DNA of 64,000 bases from Mycobacterium sp. IS-1496 (GCF_001499995.1 NZ_LQIU01000024.1:1-64000); one strand, 5' to 3'. Shown: positions 48,424 through 58,362, numbered from the stretch's first letter. The notes: a model not told the origin generated them from the sequence alone. A program made the numbers and translations.

Positions 48424-49527
48424 GTGAGTGTGTTCGCGATCCCGGCTGCGGTGCTCACGCATGCCGCACGCACCGCCGAGGCGCTGCCGGTCGAGGTCGA
48501 CGTCCCGGAACTGCTGACGGGCCGCGCCGCACTGCTCGGCCTGCCCGCACCCGGCCGGATCTCCGCGGGCGGAGCGTCGCGGCTGATGCGGGCGCGCGAC
48601 GGGTGGTGTGCGTTCACGCTGTCCCGCCCCGACGACATCGCCGCCGTCCCCGCCCTGGTGGAGACCGACGGCATCGGTGCGGACCCGTGGCGGGCGGTCG
48701 CCGAGTGGACGGCCGGCCACCCGGCGGTCGAAGCCGTCGGGCGGGCTCGTCTGCTCGGTTTGCCCGCCGCGGTGCTCGCCGAGACGGCCCAGGCACCGCC
48801 GGTCGTCACACGGATCGCCCCGCAGGCCGCGCCGCGTCCGTGGGCGGACCTGCTGGTGGTCGAGCTCGCATCGATGTGGGCCGGGCCGCTGCTGGGCCGG
48901 TTGCTCGCCCGCGCAGGCGCGACAGTCGTCAAGGTCGAGAGCGCGTCACGCCCGGACGGCACGCGGGGCGGACCCTCCGAGTTCTTCGACTGGATGAACA
49001 ACGGGAAACAGTGCATCACAGTCGATTTCGAGAATAATGCCGAACTGGCCACCCTGCTCGCGGCGGCGGACGTGGTGATCGAGGGGTCTCGGCCCGCGGC
49101 GTTGGCGCGGCGCGGTCTGGGCCCGGGCACGGCCCCGGCGCGGGACGGGCGGGTGTGGGCGCGGATCACCGGCCACGGCACCTCCGGGCCGGGCGCGGAC
49201 TGGGTGGCGTTCGGCGACGACGCCGCCGTAGCGGGCGGTCTGGTCGGCGGGTCCGGCCCCGGGCCGGTCTTCGTCGGTGACGCGATCGCCGATCCGCTCA
49301 CGGGGCTGACCGCCGCGCACGCGGTGACCGAGTCGCTGCGCCGCGGCGGCGGGGAACTGGTCGAGGTCTCGATGGCGGCCGTCGCGGCGACTCATACCGC
49401 ACATGCCGCCACCGGTGTCGTCGAGCTGGTCGCCCGCCGTCCCGGCCCGTCGCAGCCCGCATCGCGCCTGGGTGCCGACAATGCCGCAGTCCGCCGGCTA
49501 CTCGAAAGCCGCAGGGCGACATGCTGA
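48424..49527 (+). CDS. Family III CoA-transferase (CaiB/BaiF type)
   Basis: The 367-residue protein matches the class III CoA-transferase fold: LVVELASMWAGPLLGRLLARAGATVVKVES (shown in part; about 144-173), FFDWMNNGKQCITVDF, and DAIADPLTGLTAAHAV, where the catalytic Asp is expected. The first 120 residues are unlike standard members, and the C-terminus is short. It would move CoA between an acyl-CoA donor and a free acid. GTG 48424 is the first good start after the MaoC stop; the 3' end overlaps the amidohydrolase gene by 7 nt. Confidence 0.82.
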   Translation: MSVFAIPAAVLTHAARTAEALPVEVDVPELLTGRAALLGLPAPGRISAGGASRLMRARDGWCAFTLSRPDDIAAVPALVETDGIGADPWRAVAEWTAGHPAVEAVGRARLLGLPAAVLAETAQAPPVVTRIAPQAAPRPWADLLVVELASMWAGPLLGRLLARAGATVVKVESASRPDGTRGGPSEFFDWMNNGKQCITVDFENNAELATLLAAADVVIEGSRPAALARRGLGPGTAPARDGRVWARITGHGTSGPGADWVAFGDDAAVAGGLVGGSGPGPVFVGDAIADPLTGLTAAHAVTESLRRGGGELVEVSMAAVAATHTAHAATGVVELVARRPGPSQPASRLGADNAAVRRLLESRRATC

Positions 49528-50819
49528 TACGGCGAGCCACCCTGCTCGACAGGGCACGCGTGGACATTCGGACGACGGACCGCATCGTGGACGTCGCCGC
49601 GAGCCTGACGCCTGCGCGCGGTGAGACGGTGCTCGACGCGGGCGGCGCGACGGTGATCCCCGGCTTATACGACCACCACGTCCACCTGCACGCGGCCGCG
49701 GCCGCCCTCGACTCGGTGCGGGTCGGACCCGCCGACGTACGGGACCGCGACGGACTGGCGCGGGCGCTGAGGCTCGCGGTACCCGGCGACGACGGCTGGA
49801 TCCGCGCGGTCGGCTACCACGAGGCGGTCGCCGGATCTCTGGACCGAGCGCTGCTCGACGAGCTGAACCCAGCAGTGCCGGTGCGCGTACAGCACCGGAG
49901 CGGGGTGCTGTGGACGGTCAACTCTGCGGGGCTCGAACGCCTCGGCCGAGGCGACCACCCCGACGGGCGGCTCCGCAGCGCCGACCCGCAGTGGGGTGCC
50001 GAACTGGAGCGCCGAGCGGTTCCGCTCGGTGAGCTCAGCAGACGACTGGCACGCCGCGGCGTCGTTGGTTTCACCGACGCCACACCCGATCTCGATGTCG
50101 GGGCGGTGGGGCAGTGGAGTGGGGAGATCCAGCAACGCCTGCACGTTCTGGCGCCGGGTAAGCGGATCCTGCACGACGACGGACTCGACCTCGACGAGCT
50201 GACGAGGTGGATCGAGGGCCGCCACGGCGACGGTGTGCCGGTCGCGGTGCACTGTGTCACCGCCGCCCAACTGGTGGTCACACTCGCCGCGCTGCGCGTC
50301 GCCGGCGTGCATCCACGTGACCGGATCGAACATGCCGCCGTGGTGCCCGACGACTGCCTCGTCGATCTGGCACGCCTCGGCGCGACAGTGGTGACGCAAC
50401 CCGCTTTCGTCGCCGAGCGCGGAGATCAGTACCGCACCGACGTCCCGGCCGCCGAACACCACGAACTGTGGCGTGTGGCAACCCTTCTCGATGCCGGTGT
50501 CGAGGTGGCCTTCTCGACCGACACCCCGTTCGGTGACGGCGACCCGTGGGCGGCGATGCGGGCCGCCGTACACCGCCGAACACCGTCCGGGGCCACCCTC
50601 GGCCCGCGCGAATGTGTCGATGCCGCAACGGCTCTGGCCCTGTTCCTGGGCGCCGCCGAGAACCCCGCGACACCGCGCACCGTCGCCCCCGGGCAAACCG
50701 GCGACCTGTGCGTGCTGGAGGGCTCGCCGCGGGACGTGCTGGCCGACCTCGACGGCGACCGGGTGCGGACGACGATCGTCGGGGGTGCGGTGGTCTGGAG
50801 AGCCGCCGAGTGGACGTGA
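49521..50819 (+). CDS. Amidohydrolase-superfamily metal hydrolase
   Basis: The 432-residue enzyme has the N-terminal metal motif DHHVHLHAA (about 51-59), a His in VAVHCVTA (about 239-246), EHAAVV (about 272-277) and a C-terminal Asp in FSTDTPFGDGDPW (about 332-344), the binuclear or mononuclear metal ligands of the superfamily. It resembles the exoenzyme-regulatory/YtcJ-like subgroup. The bond cleaved is unknown, perhaps an amide or lactone giving the acid for the preceding CoA-transferase. Its start overlaps that gene. Confidence 0.82.
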   Translation: MLIRRATLLDRARVDIRTTDRIVDVAASLTPARGETVLDAGGATVIPGLYDHHVHLHAAAAALDSVRVGPADVRDRDGLARALRLAVPGDDGWIRAVGYHEAVAGSLDRALLDELNPAVPVRVQHRSGVLWTVNSAGLERLGRGDHPDGRLRSADPQWGAELERRAVPLGELSRRLARRGVVGFTDATPDLDVGAVGQWSGEIQQRLHVLAPGKRILHDDGLDLDELTRWIEGRHGDGVPVAVHCVTAAQLVVTLAALRVAGVHPRDRIEHAAVVPDDCLVDLARLGATVVTQPAFVAERGDQYRTDVPAAEHHELWRVATLLDAGVEVAFSTDTPFGDGDPWAAMRAAVHRRTPSGATLGPRECVDAATALALFLGAAENPATPRTVAPGQTGDLCVLEGSPRDVLADLDGDRVRTTIVGGAVVWRAAEWT

Positions 50820-50829
50820 GAAGCCGGGT

Positions 50830-51702
50830 TCAGCCGGTGTGCCGGTGATCGACGGCATAGGCCTGCACGACGGCGACGGTGCCACCGCCGAGCTGTAGGA
50901 ACTCCTGGTCGAGCACTTCGGCGAGGCTGTCGACGGCGGTGGTCATCAGCAGTCCCGCCATACGGGTCGTTGGCTGCGCACTGGCTGCCGCCTCGGCGGC
51001 GAGCTGGGTCGCGTAGTCCAGCGATACCGCCAATGACGCATCGGTTTCCAGGTCGCGGAAGTAGTAGGTGGCGCTGTACTGGTTGAAGTCGTTTCGCGCT
51101 TCGACGATGCTGCCCGCCAGCGACGTGAGGACGTCGACCGGGACACTGTCGATCGTCAGTCCGGGATCGGCCTCCCGCGCCCGCCGCAGCGTCGAGAGCT
51201 GCAGCGCCAGCACGCGTCGGCGGTGCAGCGCAGGGTATATCTCGAGCACCCAGGACACTGCGGCCGTGAGGAGCATGAAGCCGAAGAGCGCCTCGACGGG
51301 GGCGGCCAGCCGCAGTGTCACCGACGTCGGCACGACGTCGCCGAACCCGAGCGTCGAGATGGTGACCAGCGACAGGTACAGCGAGTCGACGAAAGCGTGC
51401 CGCTGATCCGGTTTCAGCTCAGAGCCGTACGCGAAGCCCTCAGGCATCTGCGCCCAGTAGATGAGCGTCCAGCCGAGCACGGCGATCACACCCCAGGCGA
51501 GCACGACCATGGCGATGCCGAGCGGCCCTGTCAGCCCGGCCATCCGGCGCTGCGCGGGCAATAGACCCAGCAGCCGCCAATTCACCCTCATCACCAGCGG
51601 CGCGATACTGCCGTTGCCGACCGGGTGGAACAGCGTGTGGAAGACGTCCCGCACGATGACGGCGATCAGCACGATGCCGACCACCGCGGCTGTCCACTCC
51701 AT
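50830..51702 (-). CDS. Two-TM potassium channel-like protein
   Basis: The 290-residue membrane protein has a leading TM (about 3-20), further hydrophobic segments near 58-85, and a pore-loop module (SLYLSLVTISTLGFGDVVPT, about 108-127) followed by TM 133-152. The filter TLGFGD resembles the TVGYGD/TxGFGD potassium channel sequence. A cytosolic helical C-terminal half follows. Ion selectivity is inferred, not proven. It is convergent with the amidohydrolase gene and probably separate from it. Confidence 0.8.
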   Translation of the reverse strand: MEWTAAVVGIVLIAVIVRDVFHTLFHPVGNGSIAPLVMRVNWRLLGLLPAQRRMAGLTGPLGIAMVVLAWGVIAVLGWTLIYWAQMPEGFAYGSELKPDQRHAFVDSLYLSLVTISTLGFGDVVPTSVTLRLAAPVEALFGFMLLTAAVSWVLEIYPALHRRRVLALQLSTLRRAREADPGLTIDSVPVDVLTSLAGSIVEARNDFNQYSATYYFRDLETDASLAVSLDYATQLAAEAAASAQPTTRMAGLLMTTAVDSLAEVLDQEFLQLGGGTVAVVQAYAVDHRHTG

Positions 51703-51797
51703 TTGAGGCGTCCCCTCGATCGCCGGGCGTGCGTTTGCGCAGATGTCCGTCCATCACCCATCGCGGGAGGCGTTGAGCAGCGGCTCAGCGCTGCACG

Positions 51798-54092
51798 TCA
51801 GTCCTCCTTGCGGATCAGCCGTCCGAGCGCTTCGCGGTCGGGCGCCAGCAGCTCCTCGATGCGCGCGCGGTTGACCTCGGCGACGATGATCTCCCCGACG
51901 TCCTTGTGCACATCGCTGAAGATGCCGTGGGACTTCATCTTCTCGGTCTGGTAGACGTTGTCCTCCGTAGGCGTCACGTAGTAGACCGCGTCGGCCTTGA
52001 AGCGGTGCACGAGCCACAGGTGGATCAGCGTCATCAACCGCTTCTGGCGCAGCTTCTCGGCGTAGGTGTTCTGGTCGCGCACCGTCAGGATGCTGCGGCC
52101 GTACCGGTCCTTGATCGGGTCGACCAGCACGTCGGCGAGCTTCTCCTCCCCGCCGTCGCGCTCGCCGTAGATGCCGAGTTCGAGCACCTCACCGCCGGCG
52201 CGCCGCGGACGCAGCGCGACGCGCAACTTCTCCCCGAGCTGATAGTGCTCACCCCACAGCGCCAGCCAGTCCTCGAGCAGCTTCTTCGGCACCTCGGTCT
52301 GCACCAGGTGCTGATGCTGGGTGGAGCCCTTGCCCATCGCCTTGGTGGTGGCCGTGCGGCCGGACGACGCGAGCAGGGCGGCATCGCTGCGCGGCCCGCC
52401 GACCAGTGTCTGCGGTGTGCGGTAAGGCGATTCGACCAGCCGCATCTTGCGCTGCAGCCGGGCCAGCGCGAGCATGCCGTCCTGCCGCAGCGCGGTGGCG
52501 AACTCCTCGGAGGCCACACCGTCGACCTGGTGTCCGCCGTAGGTGATGAAGTTGAAGACGAAGCCCATCTTGCCGAGTTCCTCGGGGAAGGCCCGCATCT
52601 CGTCGTCGGTCATCCCGGTGGTGTCCCAGTTGAACGACGGCGACAGGTTGTAGGCGAGCATCTTGTCGGGGAATTCGGCGTGGACGGCCTCGGCGAACTC
52701 CCTGGCGTCGGCGAGGTCGGCGGTCTTGGTCTCCATCCACAGGATGTCGGCGAACGGCGCGGCGGCCAGCTGCTTGGCAATCGCATACGGAATGCCGCCG
52801 CGCAGTTGGTAATACCCCTCGGGGGTCTTCGCCAGCTCACAGTCCCACTCGACGTCGACGCCCAGCTCGCGGGCCTTCCTCCCGGCGGTGTACAGCGAGG
52901 CCCGCTTGGCGAACTGCTGCCACTCGTCGACACCCATCGCGAACGCCTCGCCGTCGCGTTCGGCGAACTCCAGCCGGGCGGCCACCGCCTCGGCGTAGGT
53001 CTTGAGCCCGGCGTCCTCCTCCCAGGCGGCGATGAACTGCGATTCGACGTCGTCGTAGAGCGCGTCGTTGCTGGGGTCGCCGTCGGAGCGCCACTGGTCG
53101 GCCGCCTTGGCGATGACCTCGGCGATGCCGTGGCGTTCCAGCCAGGCGCGCGCGGTCTCGTACTCCCCGTCGGGCAGCCAGTAGAGCAGGTGGCCGTTCA
53201 GCGCGGTGACGCCGGCGTCGTAGAAGCTGCGCATCATCGCCAGGAAGCACGACTTGTACGACGGGATCGACAGATTCGTCGCGCCGAGCAGGAACGGTTG
53301 ATCGCGTTCGTCGGCGCGGCTGTCGATCAGGTTCGCGGCCTCGGCGTCGGTGCGGGCGACGATGATGCCCGGCACGCCCATGATGTCGAGCTGGAAGCGG
53401 GCGGTGTTGAGGCGTTTGATCTGTTCGTCCGACGGCACCAGCACCTTGCCGCCCTGGTGTCCGCACTTCTTGGTGCCGGGCCGCTGGTCCTCGATGTGGT
53501 AGCCGGGCACCCCGGCCTCGACGAACCGCCGAATCAGGTTGCGCACGTGCGGATCACCGCCGTGTCCGGTGTCCGCGTCGGCGATGATGAACGGCCGGAA
53601 GTCGTACACCGGGGTCGTCGCACGCTGCTGGTCGTTCATCCGCAGCCGCAGGTAGTGCTGGTTGCGGTCGGCGGTGAGCAGCGCGCGCACCAGACCGGCG
53701 GCCTCGTCGGGCACCTGGCTCAGTGGGTAGCTCGCCAGGTCGGGTCCGGGATCCTCGTCGGTGGACCCCTTGGCGGAGGTGGCCCAGCCGCCCAGGTAGA
53801 TGCCCTCGATGCCGACCCGCTTCATGGTCACGGCCTGGCCCGGCGAGTACGGGCCGAAGGTGGTGATGCTCTTGCCCTGCGAGAACAACTCGCGAAGGCG
53901 CGGGTAGAAGGCCTTGGCGGCCTCCCGGGCCACGGTGTAGTCGACGGGGATTGTGCCGCGCTGTTCGACGACCTGCCGGGCCGTGTAGAGGCGGGTGATG
54001 CCCTCGAACCGCGGGCTGTCGAAATACCGCTGCGTGTCGGCGACCTGTTCGTCGAAAGATGCTGTCGCCTGAGATTCCGCGTGGATGGTCAC
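51798..54092 (-). CDS. aceA: Long isocitrate lyase (ICL2/AceA type)
   Basis: The 764-residue enzyme splits isocitrate to glyoxylate and succinate and, in mycobacteria, can act on methylisocitrate. The catalytic motif KKCGH gives Cys210; DADTGHGGD (about 172-180) binds metal. It has the insert and the extra C-terminal domain of ICL2 (about 600-764). M. tuberculosis H37Rv has this gene split into Rv1915/Rv1916; here it is intact. GTG 54092 follows GAGGAGCGC and begins the conserved region; the frame open to 54209 is not conserved. Confidence 0.93.
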   Translation of the reverse strand: MTIHAESQATASFDEQVADTQRYFDSPRFEGITRLYTARQVVEQRGTIPVDYTVAREAAKAFYPRLRELFSQGKSITTFGPYSPGQAVTMKRVGIEGIYLGGWATSAKGSTDEDPGPDLASYPLSQVPDEAAGLVRALLTADRNQHYLRLRMNDQQRATTPVYDFRPFIIADADTGHGGDPHVRNLIRRFVEAGVPGYHIEDQRPGTKKCGHQGGKVLVPSDEQIKRLNTARFQLDIMGVPGIIVARTDAEAANLIDSRADERDQPFLLGATNLSIPSYKSCFLAMMRSFYDAGVTALNGHLLYWLPDGEYETARAWLERHGIAEVIAKAADQWRSDGDPSNDALYDDVESQFIAAWEEDAGLKTYAEAVAARLEFAERDGEAFAMGVDEWQQFAKRASLYTAGRKARELGVDVEWDCELAKTPEGYYQLRGGIPYAIAKQLAAAPFADILWMETKTADLADAREFAEAVHAEFPDKMLAYNLSPSFNWDTTGMTDDEMRAFPEELGKMGFVFNFITYGGHQVDGVASEEFATALRQDGMLALARLQRKMRLVESPYRTPQTLVGGPRSDAALLASSGRTATTKAMGKGSTQHQHLVQTEVPKKLLEDWLALWGEHYQLGEKLRVALRPRRAGGEVLELGIYGERDGGEEKLADVLVDPIKDRYGRSILTVRDQNTYAEKLRQKRLMTLIHLWLVHRFKADAVYYVTPTEDNVYQTEKMKSHGIFSDVHKDVGEIIVAEVNRARIEELLAPDREALGRLIRKED

Positions 54093-54187
54093 CGTGCGCT
54101 CCTCGTTGAGCCGTGTGCGTCGAGGACCCGGAATTCGAGGTCCTCCATGTGCCCGACGATACGACGGTCGGTGCGCGCGGGTGGTTA

Positions 54188-54211
54188 CGTTGGACCAATG
54201 AAGGTCCAACG
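54188..54211. promoter_or_regulatory. Perfect palindrome abutting the SDR start
   Basis: CGTTGGACC-AATGAA-GGTCCAACG, with 9-bp arms and a 6-nt spacer, ends one base before ATG 54212 and is 96 bp from the ICL2 start. It has the size and spacing of a TetR-type operator. No TetR gene lies in the window. Confidence 0.65.
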
Positions 54212-54976
54212 ATGAAGCTCACCGGATACACCGCACTCGTGACCGGCGCCAGCGGCGGGATCGGCGAGGAGTTCGCCGCCCGGCTCGCCGCCGACGGCGC
54301 CAATCTGATCCTCGTCGCCCGGCGCACCGAACGGCTCGAGGAGTTACGCACCAGGCTGCTCGGGCGCCACCCCGGCATCGACATCGACGTCCTGTCGGCC
54401 GATCTGGGGGTGCCCGGGGCGGCCTCCTCGCTCGCCCAGCAGGTCGACGCTCTCGGGCGTCGCGTCGACGTGTTGATCAACAACGCCGGCATCGGCCTGC
54501 ACGGCCGCTTCGCCGAACAGGACCCGGCGGCCAACGCCGCGCAGATCCAGCTCAACTGCGTCACCCTCGTCGAACTGACCGGCCACTTCCTGCCGGCGAT
54601 GATCGCCGCCGGACACGGGGTCGTGCTCAACGTCGGGTCGACCGCCGGCTTCCAGCCGGTACCCAGCATGGCGGTGTACGGCGCGACCAAGGCGTTCGTG
54701 TTGTCGTTCTCCGAGGCGCTGTGGCAGGAGACCCGCGGGTCGGGCGTCAAGGTGTTGACGCTGTGCCCGGGCGCCACCGAGACGGAGTTCTTCGACCGCA
54801 CGGGCAAGAGCTTCATGACGCGCGGGCGTCAGAGTTCGGCGCAGGTGGTGGACACGGCGCTCAAGGCGCTCGACCGCCCGTTCCCGACGGTGGTGTCCGG
54901 TCTGCACAACCGCATCCTCGCGCTCGGTTACGGATCGCGCCGCGGCCGGTGCTGGCAATGGTCTCCGAACAGCTGA
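54212..54976 (+). CDS. Short-chain dehydrogenase with C-terminal frameshift
   Basis: The SDR has [10 protein letters not shown] (about 11-20), NNAGIG and the active site [15 protein letters not shown] (Tyr, Lys). In the present frame translation ends at 54976 with a non-family tail ([13 protein letters not shown]). In the other frame the sequence continues as [14 protein letters not shown] to a stop at 54999, which fits the family end. A single missing C near 54929-54932 would explain this, as a real mutation or a sequencing error. The core is complete, so activity may remain. Substrate is unknown. Confidence 0.85.
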   Translation: MKLTGYTALVTGASGGIGEEFAARLAADGANLILVARRTERLEELRTRLLGRHPGIDIDVLSADLGVPGAASSLAQQVDALGRRVDVLINNAGIGLHGRFAEQDPAANAAQIQLNCVTLVELTGHFLPAMIAAGHGVVLNVGSTAGFQPVPSMAVYGATKAFVLSFSEALWQETRGSGVKVLTLCPGATETEFFDRTGKSFMTRGRQSSAQVVDTALKALDRPFPTVVSGLHNRILALGYGSRRGRCWQWSPNS

Positions 54977-54995
54977 TGAAGGCGACCGGGCAGGG

Positions 54996-55778
54996 TTAGA
55001 CGGCGAGCTGGCTCTGGAGTGTGACCGAGGCGGTGTTCGCGTCGGGCCCGTTGCCGAGCCCCTTGCCGATGCCCCTGCCCTGCGCCGTGACGGCGAGGTA
55101 GATGCGGTCACCGCGGAACAGGTCGCGTGAGAACTCACACGGCGTCCCCGCGCTGTCGTAGGTGACCCGGGTGATCAACAGCAGTGCGGACTTCGGCTTC
55201 ACCCCGAGCAGCGACGCCTCCGTCGTGGTGGCGTTGACCGCCTCGATCCGCTCGTCCGCCCGACCCGGCACCAGGCCGTAGCGGCTTTCGAGGACCTCGT
55301 AGATCGAGCCGCCGAGTTGCTGTTCGAGCAGCCCGGGGAACGCCTCGGCCGGGAACTGGGCGAGCTCCAACGAGATCGGTGACCCGTCGGCCAGCCGGAG
55401 CCGCTGGATCTCCACCACGAAGTCGGTGGGTTGCAGCCGCAGGGCGGTCTGGGTGGCGCCGTCGACCGCCGCGATCTTCGTCGACAGCACCCGGGTGCCC
55501 GCGACGTAGCCCTGGTTGGCCAGGAACGCCGGCACCCCGACCACGTCGGCGAGGTTGCGCTCGACCTGGCCGTGGCTGATGAAGATCCCGCCCGCGCGCC
55601 CGATCACCCGGTGCACCATGCCGGCCTCTTCCAGGGCGGCCAGCACCTGCCGCAGGCTCGACCGGCTGGTCCCGTACCGATCGGCCAGGTCGCGTTCACT
55701 GCCCAGCTTCGCCCCGGGGACGCCTGCGTTGATGTCGGCCACGATCCGGCGCCGCAACTCCTCGCTGTGCGTCGGCAC
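54996..55778 (-). CDS. GntR-family regulator of the microcompartment locus
   Basis: The 260-residue regulator has a GntR winged helix (about 3-65; SEELRRRIVADINAGVPGAK, SERDLADRYGTSRSSLRQVL) and a C-terminal UTRA ligand domain (about 90-235). GTG 55778 is preceded by GGGAGG at 8 nt; a TTG at 55817 would place the start in the operator. It is the last gene of the minus-strand run, equivalent to the first-listed MSMEG_0268 in M. smegmatis as I recall. It probably senses an amino-alcohol pathway compound and binds TTGGTAGNNCCAA sites. Confidence 0.87.
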   Translation of the reverse strand: MPTHSEELRRRIVADINAGVPGAKLGSERDLADRYGTSRSSLRQVLAALEEAGMVHRVIGRAGGIFISHGQVERNLADVVGVPAFLANQGYVAGTRVLSTKIAAVDGATQTALRLQPTDFVVEIQRLRLADGSPISLELAQFPAEAFPGLLEQQLGGSIYEVLESRYGLVPGRADERIEAVNATTTEASLLGVKPKSALLLITRVTYDSAGTPCEFSRDLFRGDRIYLAVTAQGRGIGKGLGNGPDANTASVTLQSQLAV

Positions 55779-55804
55779 CGGCTGACCTCCCGTGTCGCGG
55801 TGAT

Positions 55805-55817
55805 TTGGTAGAACCAA
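55805..55817. promoter_or_regulatory. Putative GntR operator before the regulator gene
   Basis: TTGGT-AGA-ACCAA, a perfect 5-bp inverted repeat with a 3-nt spacer, is 27 bp upstream of GTG 55778. Nearly the same 13-mer occurs at 63029-63041. Confidence 0.65.
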
Positions 55818-55846
55818 TTCTAGCGGCCCCCCGTCGGCCGGGAAGG

Positions 55847-56626
55847 TTACAACTCGGCGATCGCCTGATGAGACTCGGGCAGGATCTGCCCGCCGTCGAC
55901 GATGAGGCTCTGGCCGGTGATGTAGCCGGCCTCCTCGGTCGCGAAGAACAGCGCGGCGTTGCCGATGTCGGCGACGCTGCCCAGGCGTCCGGCGGGGATC
56001 GCCGCGGCCATCTGGTTCATGTAGTCCTCACCCATGTCGACCAGGCCCTCGGTCATGATGTTGCCGGGCAGCACCGCGTTGATGGTGATGCGCTTGGGCG
56101 CCAGTTCCATTGCGGCGGTGCGGATGAAGCCGAGCTGCGCGGACTTGCTCGCACCGTAGTGCGACCAGCCGGGGTATCCGGTGACCGGTCCGGTGATCGA
56201 CGAGGTGACGATGACGCGGCCGTGCCCGCCGGCCGCCAGCGCCGACAGCGCGGCCTGCACGATGTAGACGGTGCCCTTGAAGTTCACCGACAGGACCTGC
56301 TCGATGTCCTCGGGGGTGAGTTCCTCGAGCCGGCCGGACGGGAAGATGCCTGCGTTGGCGCAGACGATGTCGAGCCCGCCGTGGCGCTCGACGGCGGTGT
56401 CGACCACACGGCGGCAGTCGGCGGGGTCCGCGACGTCGGCGGCCAGCCCGCTGACCGTCCCCGGCTTACCGGACAGGTCGGCGACCGTCGTGTCGATGTC
56501 GGCATGGTTGCGTCCGGTGATGAGCACGTCGACGCCGGCGTCGGCGAAGACCTCGGCGATTCCTCGGCCGATGCCCTTGCTGCCGCCGGTGACGATCGCG
56601 GAGCGGCCCTGCAGTGATGTGAACAT
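55847..56626 (-). CDS. SDR, likely (S)-1-amino-2-propanol dehydrogenase of the RMM locus
   Basis: The 259-residue SDR has [10 protein letters not shown] (about 13-22), CANAGIF, Ser in VTSSITG and active-site [12 protein letters not shown]. Its place between the kinase and GntR genes equals the M. smegmatis enzyme shown to interconvert aminoacetone and 1-amino-2-propanol with NAD(P). It probably acts in the cytosol, feeding or draining the pathway. It is separated from the kinase gene by a 43-nt C-rich leader and lacks a strong Shine-Dalgarno. Assignment rests on synteny and fold. Confidence 0.87.
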   Translation of the reverse strand: MFTSLQGRSAIVTGGSKGIGRGIAEVFADAGVDVLITGRNHADIDTTVADLSGKPGTVSGLAADVADPADCRRVVDTAVERHGGLDIVCANAGIFPSGRLEELTPEDIEQVLSVNFKGTVYIVQAALSALAAGGHGRVIVTSSITGPVTGYPGWSHYGASKSAQLGFIRTAAMELAPKRITINAVLPGNIMTEGLVDMGEDYMNQMAAAIPAGRLGSVADIGNAALFFATEEAGYITGQSLIVDGGQILPESHQAIAEL

Positions 56627-56646
56627 GTGCGGTCCTATGGGGTCGC

Positions 56647-56669
56647 GGGGGGGGGTGGGGGAGGTGGGG
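56647..56669. repeat. G-tract cluster between SDR and kinase genes
   Basis: On the plus strand G9, G5, G2 and G4 runs are separated by single bases, with the ninefold run at 56647-56655. The minus-strand transcript is correspondingly C-rich. It could slow polymerase or be a Rho loading site, and the homopolymer is slip-prone. Confidence 0.7.
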
Positions 56670-57662
56670 TCAGGCGAGTCGGCGGCCGTCGGTGCTCAGA
56701 TAGCGTTCGGCGAGCGCGCAACTGCCCGCGGCGTAACTGATGGCCTTCGTCTTGGATTCCCTGGAATGGCTGTGGGTGCCCATCCACGCCAGCAGCAGCA
56801 AGCGCCGCAGGAACACGAACGAGGCCAGCATGTCCTCGTCGGCTGTGGTCATCGGGCGCCGGCTGCGGTAGCCCTCCACCCAGGAGGCCTGCCACTCGGG
56901 TAGCGCCGGATCGTCCTCGATGAACGACACCGCGGTGCCGAAATCGTAGAAGAACCAGCCGAACCCGCAGTCGTCGAAGTCGATGACGGTGATCGTGGGC
57001 GGATCGACCAGCAGATTGGCCAACCGCAGGTCGGCGTGGATGAGCCCGTAGCGGTCCGGTCCGCTGCCGTACTCGGCCAGGCGTTGCCGCAGCAGTTCCT
57101 GAGCGCGTTCGAGCAGATGGCGCTCCTCGGACCCGACGCCTTCGGCGTCATGCCAACGGCCCCAGCGGGGTCGGTCACCCAGGCAGTGCTCCCAGTCCCA
57201 GGCGAAGCGCCCGAAACCTTCGGGCCGGGTCCAGGACCGGGAGTGGTCGTGCAGCGCCGCGGTGATCGCGCCGAGCGTGCGGAAGTCGTCCAGCGTCACC
57301 GACCCCTCATCGGGTTCGGCGCCGCCGACCATCCCGAAATGCACGACGTGCCGGGCTGTTCCGTTGTGGTCGACGGTCACGACCCGCCGGCCGTCCCGCG
57401 TGGGCAGCACCGTCGGCACCGTGACGTCGCTGTCCCGGCGCAGCGCCTCGAGCCAGTCGAGTTCCGACTCGATCTCGTGCGGACGGTGGTAGTTCTGGCG
57501 GTGCACCCGAAGTATCGAGCAACTCTGGTCGTCGGCGCACTCGACGAGGTAGGTGGCGTTCTCCGACAGGTTCAGCAGGCGCAGGGTCGAGTTCGCCGGC
57601 AGGTCGTAGTCGGCCAGCGCCCGCTCGGCGACCTCGACGTCGTCGGCGATGACCTCACCCAT
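56670..57662 (-). CDS. APH-fold kinase, likely (S)-1-amino-2-propanol kinase
   Basis: The 330-residue aminoglycoside-phosphotransferase-fold kinase has the catalytic loop HADLRLAN (His209, Asp211, Asn216) and metal motif VIDFDD (Asp228/Asp230). In M. smegmatis the positional equivalent phosphorylates 1-amino-2-propanol with ATP. The phosphate product is then used by the class III PLP enzyme encoded upstream. ATG 57662 lies in a 4-nt overlap with the BMC-T stop. It is probably cytosolic; no shell-targeting tail is seen. Confidence 0.88.
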   Translation of the reverse strand: MGEVIADDVEVAERALADYDLPANSTLRLLNLSENATYLVECADDQSCSILRVHRQNYHRPHEIESELDWLEALRRDSDVTVPTVLPTRDGRRVVTVDHNGTARHVVHFGMVGGAEPDEGSVTLDDFRTLGAITAALHDHSRSWTRPEGFGRFAWDWEHCLGDRPRWGRWHDAEGVGSEERHLLERAQELLRQRLAEYGSGPDRYGLIHADLRLANLLVDPPTITVIDFDDCGFGWFFYDFGTAVSFIEDDPALPEWQASWVEGYRSRRPMTTADEDMLASFVFLRRLLLLAWMGTHSHSRESKTKAISYAAGSCALAERYLSTDGRRLA

Positions 57663-58315
57663 CAGTGATCGCGTCCTTCGATCGCGGCGAGCACCGAGGT
57701 GATGCGGTCCCGCGCGGTGGTCACATCCTTGACCGAGCCACCGATGTAGAGGCGGCCGGCCGCACCGATCATCTGCACGTCGACCACCGTAAGTCCCGGT
57801 GCGGCCCGTTCGGCCTCGTTCGCGGCCACCGCCGCGAACAATGCCGGGGTCATCTCGTACACCAGCAGCGACTGACCGGGCAGGATCATCGAGGCCTGAC
57901 GGTTGCGGTTGAGGATCACCGCGTGCTGGTCGGTGATGTCGGTGATGATGTCGTGATAGAGCACCCGCGGCCGCAACTGGTCACTGGCCTTGTTGCCGGT
58001 TCCGGTGAGGATCGCCTCCCCGGCCCGGCGGACGTCGGACAGGCTGGCCGAGTGGATCTCCAGCACCCCGAACTGCCGCTCCACGTAAAGGATTCCGGGC
58101 TGGATGCCCGGCACCTCGCGCAGCGCCAGGTCGATCACCCGCTCGATGGCCAGCGCCGGGGACACCTCGACGATGAGCGCGTGCTCACCTTCGTAGGGCG
58201 GGTATCCCCTGGCGCGGGTCGGCGTGCCGAGATAGGCGGCGAACTGCCGTTGCAGATCCTCCACCAGCAGGTACACGCGGATGTCGGTGCGCGTCCCCGA
58301 TGCCGTCGCGGGCAT
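57662..58315 (-). CDS. BMC-T tandem-domain shell protein
   Basis: The 217-residue protein has two BMC domains (about 8-110 and 115-215), each with the shell fold: GILYVERQFGVLEIHSAS in the first and VVDVQMIGAAGRLYIGG in the second. BMC-T proteins form trimeric pseudohexamers, often with a gated pore for large substrates. ATG 58315 has AGGAA at good spacing; GTG 58324 is too close to it. It overlaps the kinase gene by 4 nt and follows BMC-H by 47 nt. Confidence 0.92.
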   Translation of the reverse strand: MPATASGTRTDIRVYLLVEDLQRQFAAYLGTPTRARGYPPYEGEHALIVEVSPALAIERVIDLALREVPGIQPGILYVERQFGVLEIHSASLSDVRRAGEAILTGTGNKASDQLRPRVLYHDIITDITDQHAVILNRNRQASMILPGQSLLVYEMTPALFAAVAANEAERAAPGLTVVDVQMIGAAGRLYIGGSVKDVTTARDRITSVLAAIEGRDH

Positions 58316-58362
58316 GGCCGTCACTTCCTTCGAGATGGTGCCGAGAGCGTGCGGCAGTGGGG

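Noticed and set aside
51906..54215. 769-codon plus-strand open frame
   Set aside because: Antisense to the isocitrate lyase gene, whose protein is clearly real.
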